Below, piece by piece: positions 23,901-36,255 of a DNA stretch of 64,000 nucleotides. A program made the translations under genes and the position numbers. This stretch comes from Isoetes taiwanensis (lineage: Eukaryota; Streptophyta; Lycopodiopsida; Isoetales; Isoetaceae). The notes under the pieces are model-generated. The model saw nothing but the letters and a program-made list of their open reading frames with translations, did not search any database and was not told the origin of the DNA. Position 1 is the stretch's first letter, and every line of letters starts with the position of its first letter. Where the stretch lies: positions 2,094,494 to 2,158,493 of the forward strand of contig JAJEKV010000047.1 in the NCBI GenBank assembly GCA_021234155.1, in the 5' to 3' direction.

Positions 23901-24582
23901 TACACTTTACGGTTCAAGCAAGTTCCATTCCATCAGGGCCAATTCAAGCTCTGAGATCCTACACAAGTTGCTCATATGGACTACTGGTTGTTTTACGTCA
24001 TAATTGTTGGTTAGGCAAACATGCCAAGTGCCCTAACAAAGGTAGAATAGGCACATGGCAATACTACGAGCTAAGACCGGTCTTGATTATGTGGAAGATG
24101 TTGTGGAAGATGTTGTGGTGATCCTCAATGGAAGTCGATATTCTTGCATTTGGAGATAATTTTTACGTAGTTCTTGAGCGGATAACAAGGAGAATGTGGA
24201 CTTCTATGTCTTTGAAGTGCACAAAAGGTGAAACATGTGGTGGAGAAGGCATTCAAAGATCCATGGGGCCAAAAGTTTGCGAAATGAGGTAGTTGTCTTT
24301 GGTTTATTCTACAAGTTCTTAGGGGGCAGCAGATATGAGTTACTGGTAAATGAACCACCAGAGTGTAATGTTTATAGTCATTTGGTTACTTCTGTTTGTT
24401 TTGAGTTGACCAAGATTAGTGGTAACTATTTTGATCTGCCAGAAGATATACATAACCAAATATTGGACAGCTTGCCACAAAACAGTGCATTAATAGCTCA
24501 AAACTCAGATGAACCTGCATCAAGTGAGCTGAATTTAACAAAAAGAACAAGAAACTCGGGGAAAAAGAAGAGAACAGCCTAA
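20916..24582 (+). pseudogene. transposase-like gene of TIR element 1, multi-exon
   Basis: Exon 1 (20916-21079) reads MVEFRLLSSLAKSRVQFDPG with donor GAG|GTATGC. Further exons are at about 21464-21571 (EIGGEFCYEETQTDF) and 21643-22304 (LSKNIGKLVNNICRNASEKD, GPWSMFKKKALS, KLVVDFWRNNTRVSPCKKHV). From 22378 it reads FYKRFTAEYPKFDLSFSMFH, then RDRETCCCVYHMKTDF. Later pieces are EFIPHNYEGRWQAKQL (about 23007), ASEHDGLWAVIKASSYT (about 23573) and the C-terminus NVYSHLVTSVCFELTKISGN (24300-24582). The xxVSxxxxxK..V.. / LxPPxV..xxxRxTCxCxxHxN / IPHNY / SEHxxGxxDxxGAxxKR layout is one I recall from DDE-type proteins common in fish and invertebrate genomes. A frameshift at about 22055 and several later breaks make it non-functional. 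Confidence 0.6.
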
Positions 24583-25054
24583 TTCTTTTAAATTGTACAT
24601 TGTATACCATTCTATGATTGTAACCATTGTATTGAAATTTTAACCATTGTATTGTATGGTCATTGATTTGTAATGAAATTCTAACCAATTCATTGTAATG
24701 AATTGGAATTGTGTTTGAATTTAGTTTGAATTGAATTTGATTGTCAATTGAATTGGAAATGTCTTTGAATTGTGTGTGAATTGAAAATGAATTTGAAGTG
24801 TGTTTGCATTGAAATTTGTATGAATTATATTTCTAACTTTCATACATAAGATATTCATAACAAAAGTGCAAAATATCAAGCAAACATATCATTTGATTCA
24901 AGAGAAACTCTGTCATTTCATATAAGTGTTACACAAAATATTTCAAAAACTTACTGCACCTAAGGGGAAAATTGGTGCAGTAAAAGCAGTATTGTCAACA
25001 TAAAAAAGCAGTATTGTCAACATGGAGATTAAAGCAGTATTGCCAACATGAGGA
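24583..25054. other. AT-rich spacer between convergent genes
   Basis: Low-complexity ATTGAATTG / TTGTATTG repeats fill 24599-24830. The two genes of TIR element 1 converge here, so this probably holds both 3' UTRs. No palindrome family was seen. Confidence 0.5.
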
Positions 25055-26393
25055 TTACAGCTGCAACTTCTTATGCATCTTCTTCTCCAACCACTTCTCC
25101 ATGGTAACATCATCTTCCATGGGGCTATCTGGGCTTTGTGGAGACAACAGCACTTTCCTCTGTGCTGGAGAGAATATCTCACGTGCTGGTGAGATCACCA
25201 CTGTGCTCAACTCTCGACCTGCAAACAAAACAAGTCAATGTTAAGACATTTATTTCTGCAAACCAAATTTGCAAGATAACACTTACAAATGCTCAAGGTA
25301 ATTGGCATTTCTTTGAACAACTTACAACAGCTGGGCGGAGGATCGCATAATACAAGTTAGGTGGGTCTAAAATAAAACTATTGAACACATGTGCTGAAAA
25401 AGTGCTTACCTTTTTTAACTGGAGTGTGCATTTCAGATAAGCCCTCCTTTGAAGCATCAGTTTCCACAGCACCATCCTGTCCAACCACTTTTGAAATTTT
25501 TTCTGCATTTAAAAAGCTGATGTGAGTCAAATGCACATGAGTAAATGATACATATGTTGAAATGTTGCTTACCTTTCATTTTTGGAGACAAATCATGCCT
25601 TTGCAAAATAGTCTTTGGACAAGTTCATCTACAACACCATCACTGGTAATGTCTGCAAAAAAAAAAATCTTAAGTAATTGTACTCAAATACACCGTAATT
25701 GTTAATTTTTTACTTTTGCTTTCTTTGCCTATCGAGGACTATCTTCACGAGCTAAGTGAGAAAACTTCATTGGACTAACCTTGTCCACATCAATTGGATC
25801 TGCAAGGAATAAACAAACTTCAAAGCAAGCTTTAACTAACTTGAGAAAATCTTTGAATAAGTACCTAGATCTATGGGTTTTTGACCACATGACTTAGTGG
25901 CACTCCTTGTTATTCTTTTCTTTGCCACTCGGCGGGGCTGAAAATCTGAACTTGGTGGATCATTATACATAGAGGTGCTTTCGAGCTAGTTTCTTCTCAC
26001 TGAATCTCTTTTTTGGGTGTCACCTCCTCACCTTTTTTCGGTCTTCTTTGGTTTTTCTACTTCTTCTGCTGGTTTTTTCCTTCTGCTAGTTTTTTCTACT
26101 TCTTCTGTTTCTGTTTCTTCACTTGATTCTTCTTCATCTGAACCTGGTGGCTTGAGTTCCTTGAAACCAAGTTCATCAAGAATACTTGGAGGAACCTCAA
26201 CATCACAGCCAGATGCAATGCAATGCATGCCTTCCAGCACAACACTGAAACATATTCCTAGGATGGGTCCTATGATAGGCATATACCGGCCGATAGTGGT
26301 GTTCTCATTGAGCTTTGTAAAACATTGAGTACAAATGGATCCCTCACTAGGGGTAGATAAATTTGGAAATATGAACTTTAAATGCTCCGACAC
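25055..26393 (-). pseudogene. unrecognised multi-exon gene of TIR element 1
   Basis: The first long piece (26393-26028) reads SEHLKFIFPNLSTPSEGSIC, YMPIIGPILGICFSV and VPPSILDELGFKELKPPGSD, then an acidic/basic tail (SDEEESSEETETEEVEKTSR). Exons with GT-AG borders follow at about 25985-25866 (YNDPPSSDFQPRRVAKKRIT), 25802-25735, 25652-25575, 25500-25412 (KISKVVGQDGAVETDASKEG) and 25219-25055 (SPMEDDVTMEKWLEKKMHKK, stop). The charged, serine-rich composition suggests a nuclear protein. The family is unknown. At least one stop (about 25737) and one frameshift are present. Confidence 0.45.
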
Positions 26394-27157
26394 TAGACAA
26401 TCATCGAGAGCATGATGGTATTAAAGAATACAACATAAAAGATGGTTTTATCCGCCACTTGGTCGATGCAAAGGTGAGAAGACCTGGTGACTGCTTCTCA
26501 TCGAGAAGAAGAACCACACCTTCTCAGGTTTTTGAGAAAAACCCAAGCAAATAGTCGAAGCACGACCCCACGTACCACAAGACCTTCAAAAAATCCTGCA
26601 GAGTCAAGGCTAAACGAAAAATAACCCGTCAATGAGTTAGATGTCATAGGCAAGAAGACTCGGAGGCTCCAGGGCCACGCCGAGAAAGAAACAACAGCCG
26701 ACCAATCGGGAACCGTCTGCGGAAAATGACCCTCGCAGGAAAAACAACCGATTAGTGCTGCCTTGGAGGCTACATTGCCAGCAGAGAGAAAATGAAAAAG
26801 AGTCATGCCAGAAGCTATAGTGCCATGCCGAGAAAGACTAATAAGTATGCCTCAGAGGCTACAATGCCACGCTGAGGAAATAAAGAATGCAATTTAAAGG
26901 ACAAAGAAAAGAAAAAGAAATAATGAACATGATCAAATGCAAATAACCATCAAGGGAGGGAGGGTGAGGGAAACTGATAGGATAGAGAAGAAGGAGAAAT
27001 CTAGCTCAAGAGAACGCCGATGATAGAACAATGAAGAGAGGCTGAATAAATAGGAGGAGTGACAAAGGGACGTCCCCATCCAAGGAATGTCGGTTCTATT
27101 GCTGTCGCAATAGAACCGTGGCATTCCTATATGATAGGCATATACCGGCCGATAGAA
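26272..27157. repeat. 25-bp exact repeat pair
   Basis: ATGATAGGCATATACCGGCC followed by GATAG occurs at about 26272-26296, inside the coding piece with YMPIIGP, and again at about 27132-27156 in non-coding DNA. Exact identity over 25 bp with unrelated flanks suggests a short duplicated fragment. Confidence 0.5.
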
Positions 27158-29914
27158 GAGGAAAAAATTCAAAAACTACTCAGCATGGAGACTGAAAAGA
27201 AGAGAAGCTAAAGAGAAATATAGTATAAAGAAGGGGAGAAACGGGTCAACAAGGGTCACTGGAAACAAATGCACAGATAAGGCTGATGGGACAGCGGAAC
27301 AAAATGGATCTAAAATGGCAACAACAAAGGCAGAAGAACAAACAGAACATCGAAAGAGCCGATGAGAGGAAAGACGAGTGAAGAAGAACACATAGAAAGG
27401 AAGAACATAATACGGTAGAAAGGAGCCAGGTAAGTGGGAGCCAGAATGGATAGTGGCATGGAAAACAAGGGGACTAAGAAAAACAGGCAAGTGAAGCAAA
27501 GTAAAAAGGTCGGAATAAAAGAAAATGGAAAAGAAAAAGTGGAGAAGGTGGAAGGGGACAAGAACAAAAGGAAGGATAGAAACACGAACCAACAAGGAAC
27601 TAAAGGAGCAAAAAGAAGTCAACAAATTGCCAAACAGATAATGAACAAAAAATGAGCTAGAGACCAGAAAAACATGACTAATATGTTGCCAAACGGGACG
27701 GACCAAAAGGTGGAAAAATAATAGTATCCAAAACTACACATATCGGGAGCAAGGGCAACCGAAGAAGTCCTAAGATGTTGAAACAAACGGTACTAACGTG
27801 AACCCAAAGGAAGTAACCTAACTCACAGAGACACCAAGAGACAGCAACCGAAGACCGAAAATTGGGACCACAAAAAGGTAAGAAAGTGAACAAGTGTTGC
27901 ACAAAGGCAAGAGTATCGAAGCAAAAAAGGGGTGCCCAAAAGGGGGAATGCAACTACAAATAGGATGACCAAAACGAAAGATAGAGAACTAGGAACAACA
28001 TGACCAACAATCGAATAGGTGACTCTATAAATGAATGGCTCAATGAGGATAAAAGATGACCTAATTCTGTGTCTACAACTGGAAAATAAAGTCAAAGGTC
28101 CACAACTTGCAGATAACACCCAGAGCATCTCCAATGCCAAGAAAATAGACACAATAAACTATGACAAGTAGAGACAACTCAAAAATTTGGGAAAAACAAT
28201 GGTGGAGAAGCTATGTATAAAAAGCTTTACAACGAGAAAGAAAGCACCAAAGGAAAACTAGCAAAGATGCAACATGCAAGATGATTCTTTATCTACACTA
28301 AAATCTTATGAACCAAAGGATCAGATGCACTAAAATAGATGAACCCATGCGAATGCATAAAAAGTTGACGTAGAGCAAAAAGATGCCAAGTAAAGACACC
28401 GCGTTGAATATGCCAACAAAAAACCCATCACCATAATGCCACCACAAACAATCACCAAAGAAAAAATCATGATAGAAGAACTATAAACTACCCTTGAGAG
28501 CTACCATGAGCGAAATAAGGACGGCATGTGTATCACAAAGCCGAGAAAGGGGTACAATTGAAAATATGGTATAAAGAAAATAAGAAATGAGTCTACAAAT
28601 GTCACTGGAATAAAATGAAACATGATGCACAGATGAGGCAGATAGAGCAAGCACAATGAATCTAAAAACGGAGATAAGAAAGGATGAGCCAAGAAGATAG
28701 AAACATTTAAAGGGAGCAAGAGTACCCTCGTGACAAATGTAACACACCTAGAAACAATAAATCTACTGACAAAATGGAATAAACAAATAAAGGCATAAAG
28801 TACTTGAAAATAGATTTAATAGAAACAATGAGCAAATGAGGTTAGAACACAAATTGAGATAATGAAGCAAAGGCGAGTGAATGGACCATATCGCAAAAAC
28901 AAGTTCATAGGAATACAAATACTAGAATAATGATATCAAGCAGGAGACTGGAGCAACCTAGAGCAAAAGACAATCATGAAATAGACAAAAAAGCGAATTA
29001 AAAGGGATGCAAAAGACACCAAGTAAAACCAACTAGAATAAAAGCACAAAAAGAGGGACCAATAGTGGGCAAATGGCACATAAGGGTAACATCTGACGCA
29101 AAAATCAAACTGAAGCAAAGGACTAGATAACACTGGGGCGGGGCAAAGGAACTTATGAACACCATGGAGCAGCGGGTTTTTGGGGCAAAAAACCAAAAGG
29201 CCAATGGTTTAAGCAAAGTCAATGGGGCTTTGAAAAAGGAACTAGCCAAGCGGGACGGACAACAATGGAACCTGGTGGACCAACTAGACTAAGCGACATG
29301 ATGGATTGAGGCGAAACCTAATTGGAACAACCATAAGAGAGTTTCAGGTCAGGGGAGCAAAATGGAAGGACACGGTCCATCAATACCACAAAACACCTTT
29401 CGATGGAAGAATGGAAGCAAAACATTGAGCAGAGCTAATGGTGTAAACATGGATATTATTGTAGAAATTAATGGCACAATGAGGCAACTAAGGCTACCTA
29501 ACAACGGGGCTAAATGAGATAGTCCACCTCTAGCCACAACTAAACATGTGCATTTAATACTAGAACATGAGCAAACAAGGCAACCATTTAGTAATGGAAC
29601 ATGATCTATAAAGAGAAAATGAAATGAACATCTTGAAGCCTATATCACGGAATAAAATAGCCGGCTAAGATTAGCCAAATGGCTATTTTTTGCTTGTTTG
29701 CCAAAAAAAGCTAAAGTAAATGGAAAAAATGCCCAAAAAAAAAAAAAATTTTAGCCCAATTTTTTTGCCGCCCAAGTGAGTTTTTAGGTTGAATAGCCAA
29801 ACCTTTACCTCCAGACATATCCATCGGGACATGGATTACCTAAACCTAAGATAGAGTGGGCTTGGAAAAATGGATAGATGGGGGGCCCCTCAAAAGGAAC
29901 GGGTATTTGGCGAG

Positions 29915-30325
29915 AAATTCAACACCAATTTATGTACTAAATTAAAGAAATTTCAAATAGGGTTTATTTTTTTTTTCCCCTTTCTTTCGCGATTCCAAGT
30001 ACAAAGTTAAAGCATTGAGGAAAAGGAACAATGTTCTGCCCTTTTGGATGTTCATATATGTTGATGTATCTCTTGATTTATGTATTTACAATAAATTCAA
30101 TGTCTTTCTTAGGAATGCTTGGATTTTTTTTTAAAATCATTATGGCATGATGGCTAATATTTTACTTTCCATTTTGTGAAAGTTTAGCCAAAAGCTGAAA
30201 AAAGGTTCGTGATGGACTCAAACCATTTAATTTAGTGTGTAAGAAACTTCTAGCCCCAATTTGAAGGTAGTCAAGCTTAACCTATTTTGGCTACACTAAA
30301 ATATAGGAGTAGTAATTTACCTTCC
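29915..30325. repeat. dispersed repeat, copy 2 (partner at 3319)
   Basis: The same orientation and order of blocks as 3319-3775, with indels. It begins AAATTCAACACCAATTTATG and ends GGAGTAGTAATTTA. It lies in the coding-poor block of TIR element 1. Confidence 0.65.
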
Positions 30326-30959
30326 ATGGTTCGGCCTATCCCATGCCTAACATCCCAAACTTAAGAATACAAAGTGGAAACACGCCAAAAAAGGAAGCCC
30401 TACCTACCCTAACATGAAACAACCAATCTTTGTCATGGATAAACATATGAAATATGTAGACCAAGAAATGTGCTAATAGACTATGCAATATGCATTGAAA
30501 GGAGACAAGAATGGCACCTAACAAAAGAAACAATGACATGAGAGCAAGATTCATGGTAAAAAGGTACATGTCATCAAACCAAAATCTACACAAAAGCGAA
30601 TAGCGAGACACTAAATCTAAAGAAAGCAAATAAACGAGGGAACACAAGCAGAAAGGGTTATGACAATCATATCATCAAATCAAACCAGGCCGTGAAGCAA
30701 TATGAATCCTTCTATATATATGTATAACATGTGGATGTTTGCTATCATGGAGCAACCCACAAATCCACGGCTATCAATGAGATGTCCAAATGCAACAAGA
30801 TCATCCAAAAGCATGAAAAATCGGGGGGAATTTGTGCTTTGAAACAAAGTGCAAGAACTAATTGCGCGAAAACTGCACCAACAAGAATAAGATTGCTTAA
30901 AAACTTGCGACCCATATGCTCTTTATGATCATGCATGCACGATCAACTAATGGAAAAAA

Positions 30960-31605
30960 GGGGCAGCCGTGTTGTAACAAAAAAATGCATCTTGTGCTCA
31001 AAGGTAAAAGCATAATTGACAAGAAATGTGAAACAAGAATATACAAAATGAATGCTCAAAAAAGCCCATGTTGCTTGAAAATAGAGGAAGCAATGTGACA
31101 TGAAAAAATGAGGGGAAAGATGCACAAATTGAGATAACGGAAATATACTCTCCCAAAGGAAATATACTCTACCTGCATCTTGTGCACAAAGGCAATTAAA
31201 TGAAAACCTCTTGTATTTTGTGATGAAAAGGATATTACAGGAAACTATGTTGTAATGCATGTTGTGCTCAAGGAGAAACCATGCAACTTGGGCTTAAAGA
31301 ATCAAAGCTCTACTACATGCATCTTTCGTGCCCAAAAGGGAAAAACATGCCACTAGTGCTCTACATGTATCTTGTGCTCAAAGAGAAACTATGCAACTCC
31401 TGCCATAAGAAACTATGCTCTGCATGTATGTTGTTAACTCCATGGAGAAACCATGCAACTCGGGTTTAAAGAATCATGCATCTTTGTGCCCAAAAGGTAA
31501 AAACATGCCACTCGTGCTTTACATGTACCTTGTGCTCAAAGAGAAACCATGCAAGTCATGCTTATACATGCATCTTTTGTGCCCAAAGAAAAAAAACATG
31601 GCAAC
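30960..31605. repeat. diverged tandem array, about 45-bp unit
   Basis: Units contain CTTGTGCTCAAAGAGAAACC, ATGCAACTCGTGCTT-like and TACATGCATCTT-like segments in regular order. About ten copies show extensive substitution. There is no coding potential beyond chance frames. Confidence 0.65.
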
Positions 31606-32334
31606 AACCATAAAAAGGAATCGAGGAAGAAAAGACTCCAACCTTGATCTTCATTAGAACAAAAAACCACCTTACCAACAAGGCCGCATGATAGAATTGA
31701 AGAAATCAGATATCATAAACTGACAAATGTTTGTGCTGTAATAACAACGAAGGTTAATGCAAACTGCAAAAGCCAAGAAAAAGTGGTAGGGAATTCAATG
31801 TTCGATATTAGCCTACTAAACATTCATCATAAACTACATTAAATGTCGACCCTACTTGGACTAAGTAGTAAAGTAAATTTGAAGCATCGTAAAAAATAGA
31901 AGCTATTTGGTTCTGTATTGGGGTAACACCTTCTTGAATCAATCAGCCAACGACTAACCAGAAACTGATACCACATACGTAATGACCCTGCCTGAATCAA
32001 GAGGTAAACTAATTTTGAAGCATCGTAAAAAGTAGAAGCTATTTATCGTGTATTAAGGTAACACTTTCTAGAACCATGCGGTGACTACCGAAAAACAAGC
32101 TGATCTTAAGTCGGAAAAATAAAACACAAACAATGGAATACCTGGTGAGATTTTCATCTCTATTTGAAGTACCCATTTATTTCCACCATGGCGGCTTTGG
32201 TACCGGACTTTGTGTGTGCTACACAATGCAAAGTGAACATAAGGCCCGACCTCCCTCGTCGAAACCTTTGTTTGATAGGAACATATGAATCGTGAAAGAT
32301 AGAGAGCAAAATCGAGGGCCTCAAATTAATTTGG

Positions 32335-34465
32335 GCGGTGATGTCTGGGTGTGGCTTCAATTAGATTGACTTGACAAGAAATCGGATCGTTGATCCGAAC
32401 ATGAGCATTTAGGGCAAATGCTAAATCCAAAGGAAAACAGAGGCGAGGCAAGAATAAGGCAAGCAAAAAGCGGGCCAACAATAGGATGTGCATGCATGGA
32501 ATTAACAATGGAGAAAATTATTTGGGTGCGGCAACAAAAAAGGGCATAATCGAAAAAGGAAGTGCATAATTGACAAGATGGGAACTAGAAAATAAAAATA
32601 AGCTGGGAAAAGCCCATGGGGGGCAAAGCCTATGCGAGACAAAGATCAAACACACGGAGATGAAATCCAAAAAGTAAAAGAGAATCACGCTAGCCCCAAG
32701 CGTGCGAAAAAAGAAAAATAAAAAACTTGAATCAAAGGCAAAGAAATGAAACCTCTTGGAATCTCCATGAAAAGGAGGGAAACTTTTAATCAGGGTGTGA
32801 AGAAGAAACCATGCAACTTACACTTATGCATACACCAAATGAGGATTGAACTACATGGCTATCCTTAGGACAAGAGTTGAATGAATGCCACTAACATCCA
32901 TCCATATCCATCCCTGTGAAAAGTTAGAAGCGACAGATCCAAGACCACAAAAATAGAAGCGACAACTCCAAGACTACAAACCAAGACTACAGGAAGACGG
33001 CCGAACATCAGTCCGATTCCATCCTGAAACTCTGTAATGTAAGATCAATAAATTTACTTGACAGCCACCTTGTGCCAGAAACCATGATGTAGCCTTGTAT
33101 TGTACATCTAAAAAAAAAGCCATGGTAAGCCTCCCTTCTATCTAAACTAGATAGTTGGTACCCTTGATCTTCATTAGAACGAACAAGGATGCATGGACCA
33201 TTGAGTCCACCGGTCCCGCACATGATGATGAGAAAACAAACTTTTCTGGAAAACCACCACCTTCAAAAGCGGTCAAAAATATGAAGAACTGGTAGGAACA
33301 ATATATATGCATAACATAAACTAGACACGGAACCCTACTTTTAAAAGCGAGCAAAATTCGAACAAAAGAAACATGAAACAAATTAGGAGGTAGCGGTCGA
33401 ACCAAGAAGCTCCAGCTAATAAACATATCATACTAGAAATGTACACATATCATACTAGAAATGTACAGAGGCGGTAAAAGCCAGTCATATCTTAAATATA
33501 CTTAGACAGATTAAAGCATTAGACAAGACTACTGACCTTAAACTTCAAATGCCCAGCAGGACCATGACTCAGAACTAGATAATCAAAGGATAAAAGCAAG
33601 AGAAATCAAAGAAAGGTTTAAAGAACCTGTGGCATCGAAATGGACAAGAAGACAATTAGCCAAAAGAAATAAAGCAGTAAAACTATCCATAATGATCCAC
33701 CACATCCAAGAGAAGGATACGATAAGGCAACATGGATCCTTATCATCTGTCAAAACTGAACCCAGAGTCGCCCAAAGAGTAAGAATAAGGAAAAAAGGCC
33801 TCAAATTAGGCTGGACAGCTGATGTACCGATTGTGGCTTCAATTAGATCGACTTGACAAGAAAAGGATCGTTGATCGAACATGAGCATTTAGGCAAATGC
33901 TAAATCTGAAAAGGAAAAAAAAGGCGAGGCGAGAATAAGGCAAGGAAACGGGCCAACAAAAGGATGTGCACAGAAGGAAAAAGAGAAAATTGACTGGGTG
34001 CGGCACTGAAAGGGCAGAATCGAAAAAGGAAGTGCAACCGATACAGATGGGAACCAGAAAAGAAAATAAGCTGGGATTCGGCACTACAGGGGCAAAGCCT
34101 ATACAGACAAGATCAAACACAATGAGATGAAATCCAATCGTAAATAGAATCACGCTAGCCCCAAACGTGCAAAAAACAAAACTTGAATCAATAGAAAGAA
34201 ATGTTGACTAATTAACTCACCGGAACAACTCCATGAACGGAGGGAACTCTTAATCGGGGATGTGAAGAAGAAGCACTTATGCATACGCCAAGAGTTGAAT
34301 GAATGCGAAAATGCTAGAGTCGCAGCATCCATCCATATCCATCCCTGCAAAAAACTAGAAGCGACAAATCCAAGACCCAAAAAATAGAAGCGACAAATCC
34401 AAGACTACAAAACCAAGACTACGGGGAAGGCCGGAACATCGGTCAGGCTCCATCCGAAACTTGAA
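32335..34465. repeat. duplicated 700-bp module
   Basis: Ordered matches link 32338/33823 (GGCTTCAATTAGAT), 32400/33880 (ATGAGCATTTAGG), 32688/34151 (CACGCTAGCCCCAA), 32898/34327 (CATCCATCCATATCCATCCC) and 32928/34360 (GAAGCGACAAATCCAAGAC). Spacing drifts from about 1483 to 1429 bp, so indels separate the copies. Confidence 0.65.
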
Positions 34466-34852
34466 ACTTTGAAGCCAAACACTATGGTCGATGTCACGGC
34501 CATCATATATCGAAGTCAGTGAGAATCCAAATCCAATACTAAGAAAACAACGATTCATACGATTCATGTGGGTACTTGTCCATCCAATCTTTGGAGGCGA
34601 TAAAAGCGAGAAAGGAGAACGAGGGTAAACAAAGTAGAGTAGGATGAATACAACCAAAACTGATAGGATAGAGAAGAAGGAGAAATCTAGCTCAAGAGAA
34701 CGTAGATGATAGAACAATGAAGAGATTTGAATAAATAGGAGGAGTGACAAAGGGGCGTCCCCATCCAAGGAAATGGTTCTATTTCTATAGAGCAGGTGGC
34801 ATTATGGTAAATATGACCACAAAAATTAAGCTTAACATGCAATTCATATTCC

Positions 34853-35347
34853 TCACGAAAGCAGAAGGCCACAGCCCTCACATGTGGTTGCCCCTTTGGA
34901 CATTGGGAAATTATAAGTTCCCATTCCCAGTTTTGGGAGATTCTTCTTGGATTTCTCATTTTGATGCAAGTGAGCCACATGCTTGCACTTGGCATGCCAG
35001 AACTTCATGTTAGTTTCATAATTTTCAATATCGAATTGAGAATAGAAATTTCTTTCTTTAGTTCTTTTGCAAACACGGAAGTGTTCACGCCGACATCCCG
35101 CTTGTCTAGAAAAGCTTGGAGAGCTTGCTCATCCCTTTGCAGCGTTTGTATTCCATCTTCCTCATCGGGATTGAACAACTGCAAATCCATCCACATCTGC
35201 CTCTTCTCCTTTATCTCGTCTTCTAGATCCTTGAAGTTTGCATTGGAGTTGCTGATGGAACCTTCCATTCTCAACAGGTCGGCCTGTTTCTGCACCAATT
35301 CCTTCTTCTTTGTCCTCATACATATGGGAAATCATTAATTTCAGCAA
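34853..35347 (-). pseudogene. coiled-coil protein with Cys/His tail, TIR element 1
   Basis: From 35319 the frame reads MRTKKKELVQKQADLLRME, DLEDEIKEKRQMWMDLQLF and LQRDEQALQAFLDKRDVGV, a strongly charged heptad-like coiled coil of about 100 residues. After a one-base frameshift near 35020 it continues with NMKFWHAKCKHVAHLHQNEK and KGATTCEGCGLLLS, then stops at 34853. The C-x-H ... C-x2-C spacing could bind zinc. I do not recognise the family. It sits 230 bp inside the right TIR, where a DNA-binding subunit would be unsurprising, but that is speculation. Confidence 0.45.
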
Positions 35348-35580
35348 CCCGAGGAGAATTAATCAGCGATTCATCATGGATTCAACCTTCGCTGCTTGAA
35401 AGTTTGGCCAAAAACTTTCTGACCGGTGGCCTTCTCCGGCCTTCGCGCCCTTCAACTTTATGGCTGGCGTTTCGTCAAGTTCTTTGCCGAATTTGCTTTC
35501 GTGTAAAAAAGCGAAAGTAAAGTGCTAAAAAGCGCTGGTGGGAGGAAAATGGCACATATCAAGCATAAACACACCCTAAT

Positions 35581-35781
35581 ACCATAGACAAGTTCCTAAG
35601 GGAACAAAACTTTGAGAAACTTCAAAATGATGGGAACCTATATAGGTTTAGAAATGAAGGAGGATTTTGCATAATTGCTCTCTATGTGGACGATTGCATT
35701 ATGTTTGCAAATAGCAACTCATGCTTGAATTGAGATAGAGAGAAAAGAACTTTGAAGCTTACTCAATCTAGACATATTGAA
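35581..35781 (+). pseudogene. copia RT continuation after TIR element 1
   Basis: It resumes exactly where 20634 stopped: TIDKFLREQNFEKLQND, FRNEGGFCIIALYVDDCIMF (YVDD catalytic motif), NSNSCLN, then a stop. It is nearly identical to 47531-47730 and shares its premature TGA. It ends at GACATATTGA, where TIR element 2 begins. Confidence 0.88.
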
Positions 35782-36255
35782 GCAGAGTTTCATTAAAGTT
35801 GGAAATTTCGTGATTCCATTTTCGCTCGAAATGAAATTGTTCGTTGTTTTTTCACACATTCAGCAATCAAATCTGCACTATTTACTTAAAAATGCACAAG
35901 GATTAGCCTGAAAACCGCTCTATTTGACACAAAATGGAAATCGTGAGTGAGAAACAACACAGTTTCGCCATTTGAATAAAATTGTGGAAAAAAGCAATAA
36001 AAGTATTTGCATTTGAAGTGAATCATAAGGACAATACGGAAAAAAGCAAACAAATAAGCAGCGGCGCGCGTCTGTTGCAATATATTCATATTGCAAATGG
36101 TATTCTACTTCGCTATTTGCTTTAAATAAGATATACAAAAGGGGCAAATACATTAAGATGTTATGTGTCATCGGTATTCAAAAGATTAATCGGTCTGATA
36201 ATCATTAATACCCGGAGGTAAATCTTATATACAAGTATGATATGCAAATCAGTTT

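Larger units (their letters stand above)
26455..34800. repeat. 8-kb coding-poor, purine-rich block with nested duplications
   Basis: The plus strand is strongly A/G-rich. Open frames here translate to low-complexity F/L/S-rich strings on minus and show no domain. Visible repeats are: GCCACGCCGAG-type units at 26660-26880; similar segments at 27205-27310 and 28545-28680; a roughly 45-bp diverged tandem array at 30960-31605; a roughly 115-bp direct repeat at 26972-27087 and 34661-34776; and a roughly 700-bp block at 32335-33035 repeated at 33820-34465. A dispersed repeat sits at 29915-30325. It may be a non-autonomous insertion bounded by the 115-bp repeats, but TG/CA ends and target duplications were not found. 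Confidence 0.55.
20635..35576. mobile_element. TIR element 1, 14.9 kb, inserted in copia RT
   Basis: The ends are inverted: GGGTGTGTTTTTGCTTGA at the left, and GGGTGTGTTTATGCTTGA as the reverse complement of the right, about 22 of 25 matching. TAAT flanks both sides (20631-20634 and 35577-35580), and removing the element restores the copia RT (WYN to TIDKFL). The termini resemble PIF/Harbinger ends, but those elements duplicate TWA, so the superfamily is open. The content is a transposase-like gene on plus, two coding remnants on minus, and about 8 kb of coding-poor repeated DNA that may itself be an insertion. Confidence 0.85.

Noticed and set aside
27176-29250. Long minus-strand open frames (F/L/S-rich) as membrane proteins
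   Set aside because: They are translations of purine-rich repeat DNA in shifting frames, without Met context, domains or conservation between the internal repeats.
26972-34776. The 115-bp direct repeats as LTRs of a retrotransposon
   Set aside because: They are too short for typical LTRs, lack TG...CA ends, primer site or polypurine tract, and no gag-pol lies between.
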